A DNA stretch of 64,000 nucleotides from Alphaproteobacteria bacterium (lineage in GTDB: Bacteria > Pseudomonadota > Alphaproteobacteria > UBA2966 > CAIVPW01): assembly GCA_947481575.1 (NCBI GenBank), contig CANKGV010000013.1, positions 1 to 64,000 on the forward strand. The letters are read 5' to 3'. The notes under the pieces are model-generated. The model was not told the origin of the DNA and did no database searches. It saw only the letters and a list, made by a program, of their open reading frames with translations. Shown here in pieces: positions 15,171 through 23,877 of this stretch (its first letter is position 1; every line of letters begins with the position of its first letter). Both the position numbers and the translations under genes were made by a program.

Positions 15171-17558
15171 CTAGTTCGCGGCCACCGCTTCCCACATCCG
15201 CTCATACGCGTCTTCCATCGAACGCGCCCACCGGGCGGTGTCGAACAGCGGCGCGCCGCTACGCGCGGCGATCAGGTGGCGCTTCAGTTCGGCGATGCGT
15301 TCGGGCGAGCGGCCTAGCTCCGTGCTGATGCGTTCGTAGTCCGCCACGCTGGCCGCGGCTGTCTCTGGCGTACCGGCACCCACCACTAGGCTGGCGCCGA
15401 AGGCAGGACCCGGTCCGCTGAGGGTAATGACCGGCACGCCGGCAGCCAGCATCTCCAGGGCGGTGGCTCCGCCCTTGTAGTAGTACGTGTCGAAGGCGAT
15501 GTCGGCACAGCCCAAGCGGCGCACATGGTCGGCGTGGGGCACGGCGGGAGCCCAAACGATCCGGGCGAAGTCCACTCCGTAGCTCGCGGCTTCGCGGGCG
15601 AGATTGCGGCGCACGGTGTCGCCGGATTCCAGCATCCACAGGACCGAGTTGGGGACGGCCGCGAGCGTGCGCATCCAGGCGCCCCACAGCACCGGCTCCA
15701 ACTTCTGCGGCGCGTTGAACTGTGCGAACACCGTGCCGGAACGGGGCAGGCCCGCCTCGGCCCGGGTCATCGGCAGTGCATCGCTAGGCGGCGGCGGGAT
15801 TGCTGCCCATGGTCCGTCGATCATCGCCAAGTCGGCGGGCACCAGATCGCGCAGCGCCGGGTCGGCAAACGACACGGTGTCGGCGATCAGGTATCGGCAC
15901 CATTCCGCTCCAAGCGGCAGATTGTAGCCCAGCGTGTGGACCTGCACCGGGGCGGGCTCCAATGCCAGGATCTCGGGACGGGCGCCCTTGGTGTGGCTCG
16001 CCAGATCGACCAGCACGTGAATTCCGTCGGCGTTGATGGCGCGCGCGGCATCGGCGTGGCTGGTCCGGGCAAAGTCGCGGAAATGGTCGAAGGTGCGGCG
16101 GAACCAAGCCGTGTCCTGGTCTTGGGATTTCTCCGCGCACAGCGAATACGCGAACAGTTCGACCTTGCTGCGGTCGTGGGCTTCCAAGAGGCCACGGAAC
16201 AGCCGCGCCACCGAGTGGCTGCGGAAGTCGGGGGAGAGGTAGCCGACGCGCAGCTTGCCGGTGCGCGGCGCATAGGTGAACGGCAGGCCCTGCTTCAACG
16301 CCGCAACGCTGGCGGCGATCGCCACCGCCTCGGCGCGGATCGATCCCATCTGCACGTCGAACGGAGCCCCGGTGCCGGTCAGGCCGAACGGGGGCGTGGA
16401 GGTACGGCGGCCGGCAGCCAATTCCGTGCGGGTGTTGGCGACCAAGCGGGCAATAAGGCCGTCGAGCCCTCGCCAATCGCACAGCTTGAGTTGGGTATTG
16501 ATGAGTTGGGCATCCACCGCTGCCAGACCCGGCCGCAACTCGGCGGCGCGGCGCAACGCGGCGCGGGCTTCGTCGAACCGCCCCATGCTTTGCAGCAGCA
16601 TGCCGTAGTGGAAGCGGATGTCGGCATTGTCGGGTGCGGCCTCGATCGCGCGCTCGTAGGCCAAGCGGGCGTCGTTCACCCTTCCCAGCGCCGTCAAGGA
16701 TGCGGCGCGGTTGGCATATACCGGAGCATTGCCGGGACGGGCCGCCAGGGCTGTGTCGAACGCGGCGATCGCATCCTCGTGGCGGAATTCGGCCTGTAGC
16801 GCACAACCGCGCGCCATGAGCAGGTCGGCGGCGAGCGCGGTGTCGTTGGGCGTTAGTGCCGCTGCACGTTCGAACCATGGCAGCGCCCGGACCGATTCGC
16901 CGGCGGCAACGAGTGCGCGGGCGAGGGGGGCGGCAACGCGGTCGGGCTCGCGCGCGGCAGCGCGGGTGAGCGGACCAATCGCCTCGACCGGCTGCCGGAG
17001 CATCAAGTGGGCGGCGCCGGTAAGAAAGTCGACTTGGGAGTTCTCCGGTTCGCGTGCTGCAAGGCGGCGCAACAGCGGCAGCGCATCTGCCGCGGCGTCG
17101 CGCGCCAGCAGCAGCGTGGCAAGGCGGAGGAGGGCTGTGGCGTCTTCCGGATCGATCCGCAGCGCGGCGCGGAAGCTGGCCTCGGCCTCGGTGGTGCGGC
17201 CGAGGCCCTGCAGCAGTGCGCCAAGATTGAGATGCGGCGCCGGCAGGATCGGGTTGACGGCGATGGCCTCGCGGTAGTGTTGCTCGGCCTCACCCGAACG
17301 CCCCAGCGCCTGCAGCACCGCGCCCAAGTTGGCGTGGGTAGAAGCGTGGCGCGGATCGTGGGCCAGGACACGTTGATACGCTGCGACCGCTTCGACGTTG
17401 CGGCCAGCGTGCATCAACAAGACGCCCAGGCGGAATGCTGCGTCGATGTCGGCGGGGTCGTTTTCCACCGCGATACGGTACAGCGCTTCGGCAGGGGTGG
17501 CATGACCACCTTCCTGCAACCGCACTGCTTCGCCCACGGCACTGCCATCGGAGCTCAT
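15171..17558 (-). CDS. TPR/GT41 (SPINDLY/OGT-like) protein O-glycosyltransferase 1
   Basis: 795 residues. Residues about 1-370 are tandem TPR units (YRIAVENDPADIDAAFRLG and so on), the protein-binding part. Residues about 410-795 form the GT41 catalytic domain: VGYLSPDFRSHSV, VDLASHTKGARPE, FAQFNAPQKLEP and the nucleotide-binding end FDTYYYKGGATALEML. GT41 enzymes attach a sugar from a nucleotide donor to Ser/Thr in the cytoplasm. Caulobacter FlmG, with the same TPR-plus-transferase plan, glycosylates flagellins. It diverges from flagellin 1 and converges on the sugar cluster, so flagellins are the likely acceptors. A possible weak sigma-54 motif on this strand lies at 17629-17644. Confidence 0.85.
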   Translation of the reverse strand: MSSDGSAVGEAVRLQEGGHATPAEALYRIAVENDPADIDAAFRLGVLLMHAGRNVEAVAAYQRVLAHDPRHASTHANLGAVLQALGRSGEAEQHYREAIAVNPILPAPHLNLGALLQGLGRTTEAEASFRAALRIDPEDATALLRLATLLLARDAAADALPLLRRLAAREPENSQVDFLTGAAHLMLRQPVEAIGPLTRAAAREPDRVAAPLARALVAAGESVRALPWFERAAALTPNDTALAADLLMARGCALQAEFRHEDAIAAFDTALAARPGNAPVYANRAASLTALGRVNDARLAYERAIEAAPDNADIRFHYGMLLQSMGRFDEARAALRRAAELRPGLAAVDAQLINTQLKLCDWRGLDGLIARLVANTRTELAAGRRTSTPPFGLTGTGAPFDVQMGSIRAEAVAIAASVAALKQGLPFTYAPRTGKLRVGYLSPDFRSHSVARLFRGLLEAHDRSKVELFAYSLCAEKSQDQDTAWFRRTFDHFRDFARTSHADAARAINADGIHVLVDLASHTKGARPEILALEPAPVQVHTLGYNLPLGAEWCRYLIADTVSFADPALRDLVPADLAMIDGPWAAIPPPPSDALPMTRAEAGLPRSGTVFAQFNAPQKLEPVLWGAWMRTLAAVPNSVLWMLESGDTVRRNLAREAASYGVDFARIVWAPAVPHADHVRRLGCADIAFDTYYYKGGATALEMLAAGVPVITLSGPGPAFGASLVVGAGTPETAAASVADYERISTELGRSPERIAELKRHLIAARSGAPLFDTARWARSMEDAYERMWEAVAAN

Positions 17559-17627
17559 GGCACCGGTATAGCGCTTGCCTAGTTAATGAGGCGTTGAGGC
17601 GAGGGGCACTGTCCGACCGAAACGCCC

Positions 17628-17662
17628 CGGCAAATTGTGCGCCTGACCGGCAATTTCCCCGC
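17628..17662. promoter_or_regulatory. Imperfect FlbD/ftr-like half-sites upstream of flagellin 1
   Basis: Two CGGCA half-sites (17628 and 17648, 20 bp apart), each followed by an imperfect right arm. The first overlaps a minus-strand GG-N10-GC pattern that could be a weak sigma-54 promoter for the GT41 gene. They lie about 130 bp upstream of the flagellin 1 promoter. Confidence 0.45.
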
Positions 17663-17794
17663 CGCCCAGGGGTAGTTCGTGCCGCTGCACGAGGGCGGGG
17701 CCGGGGCGATGATCGCAGTGCGATGGGTGCCCCGTTCAGGATTCGTCAAGGAATCCGCGGTATTGGTGACCCTGCACGGACCTGCGTGGCGCGC

Positions 17795-17810
17795 TGGCAC
17801 AGCGGTTGCG
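17795..17810 (+). promoter_or_regulatory. Sigma-54 promoter of flagellin 1
   Basis: TGGCACAGCGGTTGCG is a near-consensus -24/-12 pair. The predicted transcript start is near 17821, about 77 bases before the flagellin ATG, a long enough leader for FlbT-type control. Confidence 0.85.
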
Positions 17811-17897
17811 ATAGGTCCGCCAAGTGTAACCGAACCAATCGACCGCCCCTCTTGTATGGAGGGGCCGAACAACCCTCGGAAGAGAGGAATCTGTCCC

Positions 17898-18719
17898 ATG
17901 GTGATGTCCGTCAACACCAACGTCGGCTCGATGATTGCGTTGCAGAACCTGAGCCAGACGACTCGGCAGTTGGAGACCACGCAGTTGCGGGTCACGACCG
18001 GCCTGAAGGTGAACGGCCCCAAGGACGACGCGGCCACCTTCGCGATCGCCCAGAACATGCGGGGCGACATCGCCGGATACGGGTCGGTCGGCACCTCGCT
18101 GGCGATGGGCGAATCGGTGGTGAACGTCGCCATCGACGCCGCCAAGTCGATCGCCGATCTGCTGACCGAGATGAAGGCGAAGGCAGTGCAGGCGAGCCAG
18201 GGCGGCATGGACGCCGACTCCTACATCTCGCTGCACCAGGATTTCACGGCGCTACGCGATCAGATCGATACCATCGTCAACACTGCCGAGTTCAACGGCA
18301 AGAACTTGATCACCAACGGTGCGACGTCGTTCAACGTGCTCACCACCATCGATGGCAGCACCATCACGGTTTCGGCGCAGAACATCGATCCGACGACCTT
18401 GGCGATTTCCGCCACTGGCGCGGCGTTGTCGGATGCCACCATGGCGGCATCCGCGTTGCTCGCGATCAATTCGGCGATCGTCACGGTCTCGAATGCACTG
18501 GCGGCGCTCGGCGCTTCGGCCAAGCGCGTCGAAATCCAGAAGGACTTCACCGGCAAGCTGGTCGATGTGCTGAAGCAGGGCGTTGGCAATCTCGTCGATG
18601 CCGACCTCGCCAAAGAAAGCGCGATGCTGCAGTCGTTGCAGATCAAGCAGCAACTCGGCGTGCAGGCGCTGTCGATCGCCAATCAGAATCCGCAGAGCAT
18701 CCTCGCTCTGTTCCGCTAA
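17898..18719 (+). CDS. Flagellin 1
   Basis: 273 residues, short as is usual for alphaproteobacterial flagellins: D0/D1 ends with only a small central part and no D2/D3 domains. The N-terminus (MSVNTNVGSMIALQNL, then LRVTTGLKVNGPKDDAATFAIAQNMRGD in type) and C-terminus (IKQQLGVQALSIANQNPQ, LFR end) are classic. The middle (residues about 145-190) is rich in Ser and Thr, suiting O-glycosylation. The start is the ATG at 17898 with GAGAGG upstream; an open frame before it is not coding. The filament subunit is exported through the flagellar type III system. Followed after 25 bp by flaF1. Confidence 0.96.
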   Translation: MVMSVNTNVGSMIALQNLSQTTRQLETTQLRVTTGLKVNGPKDDAATFAIAQNMRGDIAGYGSVGTSLAMGESVVNVAIDAAKSIADLLTEMKAKAVQASQGGMDADSYISLHQDFTALRDQIDTIVNTAEFNGKNLITNGATSFNVLTTIDGSTITVSAQNIDPTTLAISATGAALSDATMAASALLAINSAIVTVSNALAALGASAKRVEIQKDFTGKLVDVLKQGVGNLVDADLAKESAMLQSLQIKQQLGVQALSIANQNPQSILALFR

Positions 18720-18744
18720 CCCGTCCCTTTAGGAGGCGATCCCG

Positions 18745-19080
18745 ATGTCTATGGAAATGGCACTCTACGAGGCGGTGGACGACCGCCGCCGCGACGAACG
18801 CGAGATCTTCTGGAAGGTCACGCGCGCATTGGAAGACGTGTGCGACGCGGACGCCAGCGATCCGGCGCGCGACGAAGCGCTCTATCGCAACAAGATGCTG
18901 TGGTCGGTCCTGCAGGACAACCTGTGCATGGACGAGAACCAGTTGCCCGACACGCTGAAGCAGCAGCTCATTTCGCTCGCCAGCTGGGTGGAAGGCTACA
19001 CCGCCAAGGTGCGCGAGGGCGCCGGCAACGTGGGCGCGCTGATCTCGGTCAACAACGCGATCATGGAAGGCCTAGTCTAA
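18745..19080 (+). CDS. flaF: FlaF-family flagellin chaperone/regulator 1
   Basis: 111 residues, all helical. FlaF signature: an N-terminal ERE-type segment, RNKMLWSVLQDNL near 50, then LISLASWVEGYT near 75-86, and a terminal ISVNNAIMEGL. In Caulobacter FlaF is required for flagellin synthesis and secretion and opposes FlbT. It follows flagellin 1 directly and precedes a terminator, so the pair is one transcript. One of four FlaF paralogues in the window. Confidence 0.88.
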   Translation: MSMEMALYEAVDDRRRDEREIFWKVTRALEDVCDADASDPARDEALYRNKMLWSVLQDNLCMDENQLPDTLKQQLISLASWVEGYTAKVREGAGNVGALISVNNAIMEGLV

Positions 19081-19108
19081 ACCAAACCCTATCGCTTCCA
19101 AGTAATTA

Positions 19109-19140
19109 CCGGGCGCCCTAGTGGCGCCCGGTTCGTTTTT
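19109..19140 (+). terminator. Rho-independent terminator after flaF1
   Basis: Stem CCGGGCGCC (19109-19117) with GGCGCCCGG (19123-19131), 5-base loop, then TTCGTTTTT. Confidence 0.9.
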
Positions 19141-19171
19141 GCCTGGTCGGCCGGAGTTTTACTTGCTGCGG

Positions 19172-19225
19172 CGGCAGTTATGTCCCCGGGAAATACTTTC
19201 TTCCGCAGCCCGGCAAAACTTGGTC
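19172..19225. promoter_or_regulatory. Imperfect FlbD/ftr-like sites upstream of flagellin 2
   Basis: CGGCA half-sites at 19172 and 19211 keep a perfect left arm, but their right arms differ from TGCCG. A further CCCGGCAAGG half-site follows at about 19230. They lie 110-160 bp upstream of the sigma-54 promoter. Confidence 0.45.
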
Positions 19226-19332
19226 GTTGCCCGGCAAGGACGGCGCCGGCGCCCACTAAAGAGGCGGTAACGCCGCCCCAGCGGCGCCGAAAAGACAAGC
19301 AAAACCAACGGGTTCACCGAGTTATCCGCAGT

Positions 19333-19348
19333 TGGCACGCGGGTTGCG
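19333..19348 (+). promoter_or_regulatory. Sigma-54 promoter of flagellin 2
   Basis: TGGCACGCGGGTTGCG: consensus -24 hexamer, TTGC core, correct spacing. Predicted start near 19359, about 56 bases before the ATG. Confidence 0.85.
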
Positions 19349-19414
19349 AATACACGGTGCGAAGCCACTGCTCCAAATGGGAGCGATGGTCCTCGCGAAT
19401 GAGGAGCTACTACG

Positions 19415-20242
19415 ATGGTTATGTCCGTCAATACCAACGTCGGCGCGATGATCGCGCTCCAGAACCTGGCCAAGACGACCCGGGAACTGGAGACGACGCA
19501 GCTGCGCGTCACGACGGGTTTGAAGGTGAACGGCCCGAAAGACGATGCCGCCACCTTCGCCATCGCCCAGAACATGCGCGGCGACATCGCCGGGTACGGG
19601 GCGGTGGGAACGTCGCTGGCGATGGGTGAGTCGGTGGTCAACGTGGCCATCGACGCGGCGAAGTCCATCGCAGACCTCCTGACCGAGATGAAGGCGAAGG
19701 CGGTCCAAGCCAGCCAAGGCGGCATGGACACCGACTCCTATGTCTCGCTGAACCAGGATTTCACGGCGCTGCGCGATCAGATCATCACGATCGTCAACAC
19801 CGCCGAGTTCAACGGCAAGAACCTGATCACCCAAGGCGCCTCGGTGTTCAATGTGCTCAGCACGATCGATGGCAGCACGATTACGGTCGCCGCCCAGCAG
19901 ATCGACCCGACTTCGATTGGCCTATTCGGCCTCGGTACGGCGGCCGGCCTTGGCAATGCCACGTCTGCGGCAACCGCACTGCTGGCGATCAACTCAGCGA
20001 TCATCACGGTGTCGAACGCCCTTGCGGCGCTCGGTGCCTCGGCGAAGCGCGTTGAAATTCAGCGCGACTTTACGGGCAAGCTGAGCGACGTGCTGAAGCA
20101 GGGCGTCGGCAACTTGGTGGACGCCGACCTCGCCAAGGAAAGCGCGATGCTGCAGTCGCTGCAGATCAAGCAGCAGCTTGGCGTGCAGGCCTTGTCGATC
20201 GCCAACCAGAATCCGCAAAGCATTCTTGCCCTGTTCCGGTAG
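19415..20242 (+). CDS. Flagellin 2
   Basis: 275 residues, very close to flagellin 1 over both ends (MSVNTNVGAMIALQNLAKTT; IANQNPQSILALFR). It differs mainly in the central part (residues about 150-190), where a FGLGTAAGLG insertion replaces the shorter stretch. Own sigma-54 promoter and own downstream flaF, so it is a second complete flagellin-FlaF module. Confidence 0.96.
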   Translation: MVMSVNTNVGAMIALQNLAKTTRELETTQLRVTTGLKVNGPKDDAATFAIAQNMRGDIAGYGAVGTSLAMGESVVNVAIDAAKSIADLLTEMKAKAVQASQGGMDTDSYVSLNQDFTALRDQIITIVNTAEFNGKNLITQGASVFNVLSTIDGSTITVAAQQIDPTSIGLFGLGTAAGLGNATSAATALLAINSAIITVSNALAALGASAKRVEIQRDFTGKLSDVLKQGVGNLVDADLAKESAMLQSLQIKQQLGVQALSIANQNPQSILALFR

Positions 20243-20295
20243 CGGAACGCGGGCTTTCCCTGATCTTGCACTGACCCGAACGGAAGGAGCCGACC

Positions 20296-20619
20296 ATGTA
20301 CCACACCGAAATCGAAACCGCCGAAGCCCGCCGCGTCGCTGAGCGCGAGGCGTTTGCCAGCGTGACCGCCAATCTCGTCCATGCCGAGCAGGACGACACC
20401 GGTAAGCGCCAGGCTCTGGTAACCAACCGCCTGTTCTGGGGCGTGCTCAAGGACAACCTGTTCTCGGAAGAGAACAAGCTGACCAACGACCTCAAGGGCC
20501 AGATCCTGACCTTGGCCACCTGGGTCGAGGGCTACACCGACAAGTTGCTGCGCGGTGATGCCCAGGAGATCCGCCCGCTGATCAGCGTGAACTCGACCAT
20601 CATGTCGGGTCTCGCCTAA
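20296..20619 (+). CDS. flaF: FlaF-family flagellin chaperone/regulator 2
   Basis: 107 residues with the FlaF pattern NRLFWGVLKDNL, LTLATWVEGYTDKLLRG and ISVNSTIMSGL. AAGGAG lies upstream of the ATG. It is the partner of flagellin 2 by position. Its N-terminal third differs from flaF1, where specificity for a particular flagellin might lie. Confidence 0.87.
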   Translation: MYHTEIETAEARRVAEREAFASVTANLVHAEQDDTGKRQALVTNRLFWGVLKDNLFSEENKLTNDLKGQILTLATWVEGYTDKLLRGDAQEIRPLISVNSTIMSGLA

Positions 20620-20639
20620 CCACAATCCGCGCTGCGCCG

Positions 20640-20659
20640 GCGGGGGCTGCGGCCCCCGC
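20640..20659 (+). terminator. GC hairpin after flaF2
   Basis: An 8-bp stem (GCGGGGGC with GCCCCCGC, loop TGCG) 20 bases after the stop. No T tract, so termination is uncertain. Confidence 0.4.
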
Positions 20660-20719
20660 GGCACGGTGCTCCCAAATCTCGAAAATTCCGTCCGAGCCGG
20701 GCCATTGTTGCCGCCTCCC

Positions 20720-20753
20720 CGGCAGAAACTGCCGCCGTCGGCAAATCCTGCCG
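20720..20753. promoter_or_regulatory. Two perfect FlbD/ftr-like palindromes
   Basis: CGGCA-GAAAC-TGCCG at 20720-20734 and CGGCA-AATCC-TGCCG at 20739-20753, 19 bp apart and so on nearly the same helix face. They begin 103 bp before the -24 element at 20856. Confidence 0.75.
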
Positions 20754-20855
20754 ACCGGCCGGCGCCCTTCGGCTTTCGGCCGGTAACCATTGCGATCCCC
20801 GCGTTCTCTGGGATTGCGACTCCGGCGACTCCCCTAAGCGAACCCTGGTTGCGGC

Positions 20856-20871
20856 TGGCACGGCCTTTGCT
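20856..20871 (+). promoter_or_regulatory. Sigma-54 promoter of the mini-ORF/flagellin 3-4-5 operon
   Basis: TGGCACGGCCTTTGCT matches the consensus at all invariant positions with correct spacing. Predicted start near 20882. Confidence 0.87.
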
Positions 20872-20948
20872 CCCTTGCTGCCGGGCCAGAAGTGCCCAGA
20901 AGGCAAAACGCCTTCGCAAGTTCGACTTAGAACAAGGAGACCGAAGAA

Positions 20949-21158
20949 ATGGTCATGTCCATCAACTCACAGGCTGCGGCGTTTGCCGCCCTGCGCAATG
21001 TGGGTCTGTTTGGCGGCCGCGACCGTAAGGTCCAGTCCGCGAACGACCGGCATCCCTCGCACCAGCGCTCCGACGACGGGCACGAAGCCAATCGGCGCCG
21101 CCACGAACCGGCTGAAGCCGAGCACGCGTCTCACGTCTCGCACGGCCACGGCCGCTAG
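20949..21158 (+). CDS. Small ORF with a flagellin-like N-terminus and a His/Arg-rich tail
   Basis: 69 residues. The first 18 (MVMSINSQAAAFAALRNV) parallel the flagellin start (MVMSVNTNVGAMIALQNL), but the rest is hydrophilic and rich in His, Arg, Asp and Glu, with no D1 helix and no flagellin C-terminus. It has the best ribosome site of the region (AAGGAG, 20933-20938), a consensus sigma-54 promoter and two perfect FlbD-like palindromes, and it heads the operon of flagellins 3-5. It looks expressed, not degenerate. Possible roles are an exported small substrate, a decoy for FlaF/FlbT, or a leader peptide setting translation of the next gene. No known family recognised. Confidence 0.65.
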   Translation: MVMSINSQAAAFAALRNVGLFGGRDRKVQSANDRHPSHQRSDDGHEANRRRHEPAEAEHASHVSHGHGR

Positions 21159-21213
21159 ACGCGCACGTCCCCCGATAACGCTGAACCCGATTTAGAGCGA
21201 GGAATTACTCACC

Positions 21214-22026
21214 ATGATGTCCGTCAACACCAACCCCGGCGCAATGGTCGCGCTGCAGAGCCTGTCCTCCACGAACAAGTCCCTGGAAACCACGCAGCTG
21301 CGGATTACGACCGGCCTGAAGGTCAACGGCCCCAAGGACAACGCGGCCACCTTCGCCATTGCCCAGAACATGCGCGGCGACATCGCCGGCCTGGGCGCCG
21401 TAAAGACCAACCTGGCGCTCGGCCAGTCGATCACCAACGTCGCCATCGACGCGGGCAAGGCGGTTGCCGATCTGCTCATCGAGATGAAGGCCAAGACCAT
21501 CCAGGCAAGCCAAGAAGGCCTGGACACGGACTCCTACACGGCGCTGAACCAGGAGTTCACGTCGCTCCGCGCGCAGATCGACTCGATCGTTCAGACCGCC
21601 GATTTCAACGGTAAGAACCTGATCACCAATGCTGCCACCAACCTGAAGGTGCTCAGCACCATCGACGGCAGCACGATCACGGTAACGGCGCAGTCGATCG
21701 ACGGTACAACGCTGGCGATCCATACAGCGGCCCTGACCAATGCAACCGTCGCCGCCACGGCGCTCAGCGCAATCTCGGCGGCGATCATCACGGTTTCGAA
21801 CGCCCTGGCATCGCTTGGTTCGGCCGCAAACCGATTGGACATCCAGGCCGAGTTTACCGGCAAGTTGCAGGACATCCTGAAGCAGGGCGTCGGCAACCTG
21901 GTGGACGCGGACCTCGCCAATGAAAGCGCCAACCTGCAAGCGCTGCAGATCAAGCAGCAGTTGGGCGTGCAAGCTCTGTCGATCGCGAACGCGGGTCCGC
22001 AAAGCATCATGGCGCTCTTCCGCTAG
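21214..22026 (+). CDS. Flagellin 3
   Basis: 270 residues with the full short-flagellin pattern (MSVNTNPGAMVALQSLSSTN; IKQQLGVQALSIANAGPQSIMALFR). It and the next two genes form a tandem trio of close paralogues that differ chiefly at residues about 145-190. Start ATG 21214 with GCGAGGAA upstream; a second ATG follows immediately. Transcribed from the promoter at 20856 behind the mini-ORF. Confidence 0.95.
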   Translation: MMSVNTNPGAMVALQSLSSTNKSLETTQLRITTGLKVNGPKDNAATFAIAQNMRGDIAGLGAVKTNLALGQSITNVAIDAGKAVADLLIEMKAKTIQASQEGLDTDSYTALNQEFTSLRAQIDSIVQTADFNGKNLITNAATNLKVLSTIDGSTITVTAQSIDGTTLAIHTAALTNATVAATALSAISAAIITVSNALASLGSAANRLDIQAEFTGKLQDILKQGVGNLVDADLANESANLQALQIKQQLGVQALSIANAGPQSIMALFR

Positions 22027-22051
22027 GCGCTGGGCGGAGGAGTATCCGATC

Positions 22052-22867
22052 ATGGGAATGTCGATTAACACCAACCCCGGCGCGATGGTGGCGCTGCAGA
22101 GTCTCGGCAGCACCAACAAAGCGCTTGAGACGACGCAGATGCGCATCACGACGGGGCTCAAGGTCAACGGCCCCAAGGACAACGCCGCAACGTTCGCTAT
22201 CGCACAGAACATGCGTGGCGATATCGCCGGCCTGTCCGCAGTAAAGACCAACCTGGCGCTCGGCCAGTCGATCACCAACGTCGCGATCGACGCTGGTAAG
22301 GCGGTTGCCGATCTTCTGGTCGAAATGAAGGCCAAGACGATTCAGGCCAGCCAGCAAGGTCTCGACACCGACTCCTACACGGCGCTGAACGAGGAATTCA
22401 CCTCGCTCCGCGCGCAGATCGACTCGATCGTCACCACCGCCGAGTTTAACGGCAAGAACCTGATTACCAACGGCGGCTCCAACCTGAAGGTGCTCAGCAC
22501 CGTCGACGGCAGCACCATCACGGTGACGGCGCAGGCGATCGACGGAACCACGCTCGCCATTCACACGGCGACCCTTACCAATGCGACGGTAGCGGCAACG
22601 GCACTGACTGCGCTCGACTCGGCGATCATCAGCGTATCCAACGCGCTGGCCTCGCTCGGCTCGGCCGCGAACCGCCTGGATATCCAGGCGACCTTCACGG
22701 GCAAGCTGCAGGACATCCTGAAGCAAGGTGTCGGCAATCTGGTGGACGCAGATCTCGCTCAGGAGAGCGCGAACCTGCAAGCCTTCCAGATCAAGCAGCA
22801 GCTAGGCGTTCAGGCATTGGCGATCGCCAACGCCGGGCCGCGCAGCATCATGGCCCTGTTCCGCTAA
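22052..22867 (+). CDS. Flagellin 4
   Basis: 271 residues, near-duplicate of flagellin 3 (MSINTNPGAMVALQSLGS start, LFR end). The ATG at 22052 is preceded by a strong GGAGGAG. It lies 25 bp after flagellin 3 with no promoter between, so co-transcribed. The open frame that reaches back into flagellin 3 is not used. Confidence 0.95.
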   Translation: MGMSINTNPGAMVALQSLGSTNKALETTQMRITTGLKVNGPKDNAATFAIAQNMRGDIAGLSAVKTNLALGQSITNVAIDAGKAVADLLVEMKAKTIQASQQGLDTDSYTALNEEFTSLRAQIDSIVTTAEFNGKNLITNGGSNLKVLSTVDGSTITVTAQAIDGTTLAIHTATLTNATVAATALTALDSAIISVSNALASLGSAANRLDIQATFTGKLQDILKQGVGNLVDADLAQESANLQAFQIKQQLGVQALAIANAGPRSIMALFR

Positions 22868-22900
22868 CGCAATCTCGCACCGAATTTAGGAGAGCCCTCC

Positions 22901-23716
22901 ATGTCTATGTCGATCAACACCAACCCGGGCGCGATGATCGCGTTGCAGAGCCTGTCGTCCACGAACCGGCAGCTCGAAACGACTCAGATGCGCATCACGA
23001 CGGGCCTCAAGGTCAACGGCCCGAAAGACAACGCCGCTACGTTTGCTATCGCCCAGAACATGCGCGGCGACATCGCCGGCCTGTCCGCGGTGAAGACCAA
23101 CCTGGCCCTGGGCCAGTCGATCACCAACGTCGCGATCGACGCCGGCAAGGCGATCGCCGATCTGCTGGTCGAAATGAAAGCCAAAGCGATTCAGGCAAGC
23201 CAGGATGGCCTCGACTCCGACTCGTACGTCGCCCTGAACCAGGAGTTCACTTCGCTCCGCTCCCAGATCGACTCGATCGTTTCGACGGCGGAGTTCAACG
23301 GCAAGAACCTGATCACCGCCGGCGCCGCCGACTTGAAGGTGCTGAGCACCGTCGATGGCAGCACCATCACGGTGACCAAGCAGGTGTTCCACCAGACGAC
23401 GCTGGCGATTGCCACGCTGACTCTCACCACCGCCAACAACGCCAGCCAGGCCTTGGTCGCCATCGACTCGGCGATCGTAACGGTCTCGAAGGGCCTGGCC
23501 TCGCTCGGTTCCGCGGCCAACCGCATCGACATCCAGAGCGAGTTCACCGGCAAGTTGCAGGACATCCTGAAGCAGGGCGTCGGCAATCTGGTGGACGCGG
23601 ACCTGGCCCAGGAAAGCGCGAACTTGCAGGCCTACCAGATCAAACAGCAGCTGGGCGTGCAGGCCTTGGCGATCGCCAATTCCGGTCCGCAGAGCATTCT
23701 GGCCTTGTTCCGGTAG
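22901..23716 (+). CDS. Flagellin 5
   Basis: 271 residues, third member of the tandem trio, with a distinct centre (TKQVFHQTTLAIATLTLTTANNAS). TAGGAG precedes the ATG. Last gene of the operon, followed by a strong terminator at 23744. Confidence 0.95.
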   Translation: MSMSINTNPGAMIALQSLSSTNRQLETTQMRITTGLKVNGPKDNAATFAIAQNMRGDIAGLSAVKTNLALGQSITNVAIDAGKAIADLLVEMKAKAIQASQDGLDSDSYVALNQEFTSLRSQIDSIVSTAEFNGKNLITAGAADLKVLSTVDGSTITVTKQVFHQTTLAIATLTLTTANNASQALVAIDSAIVTVSKGLASLGSAANRIDIQSEFTGKLQDILKQGVGNLVDADLAQESANLQAYQIKQQLGVQALAIANSGPQSILALFR

Positions 23717-23743
23717 CAGCCCCGTACGTAACACTGCGAATCG

Positions 23744-23771
23744 AGGGGCTGGGCAACCAGCCCCTCTTTTT
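23744..23771 (+). terminator. Rho-independent terminator after flagellin 5
   Basis: A 9-bp stem AGGGGCTGG/CCAGCCCCT closed by a GCAA tetraloop, then CTTTTT. Confidence 0.92.
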
Positions 23772-23877
23772 GGTAGGATCGCGTTAACCAAACCTGCGCC
23801 CGGCAGTACGCCCAAAGCGTGGCTTTTCCCGCCTTGCACCCTCAAAACGTGGCGCAAGGCAGCCAGGTGGCTACACC

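Noticed and set aside
17629-17644. Minus-strand sigma-54 promoter for the GT41-1 gene
   Set aside because: Spacing and TTGC are right but the -24 box is poor (AGGCGC) and it overlaps an FlbD-like half-site; kept only as a possibility in the gene entry.
23862-23877. Sigma-54 promoter directly before flagellin 6
   Set aside because: A GG-N10-GC pattern exists but the -12 reads TGGC and it lies against the start codon, leaving no room for a transcript leader.
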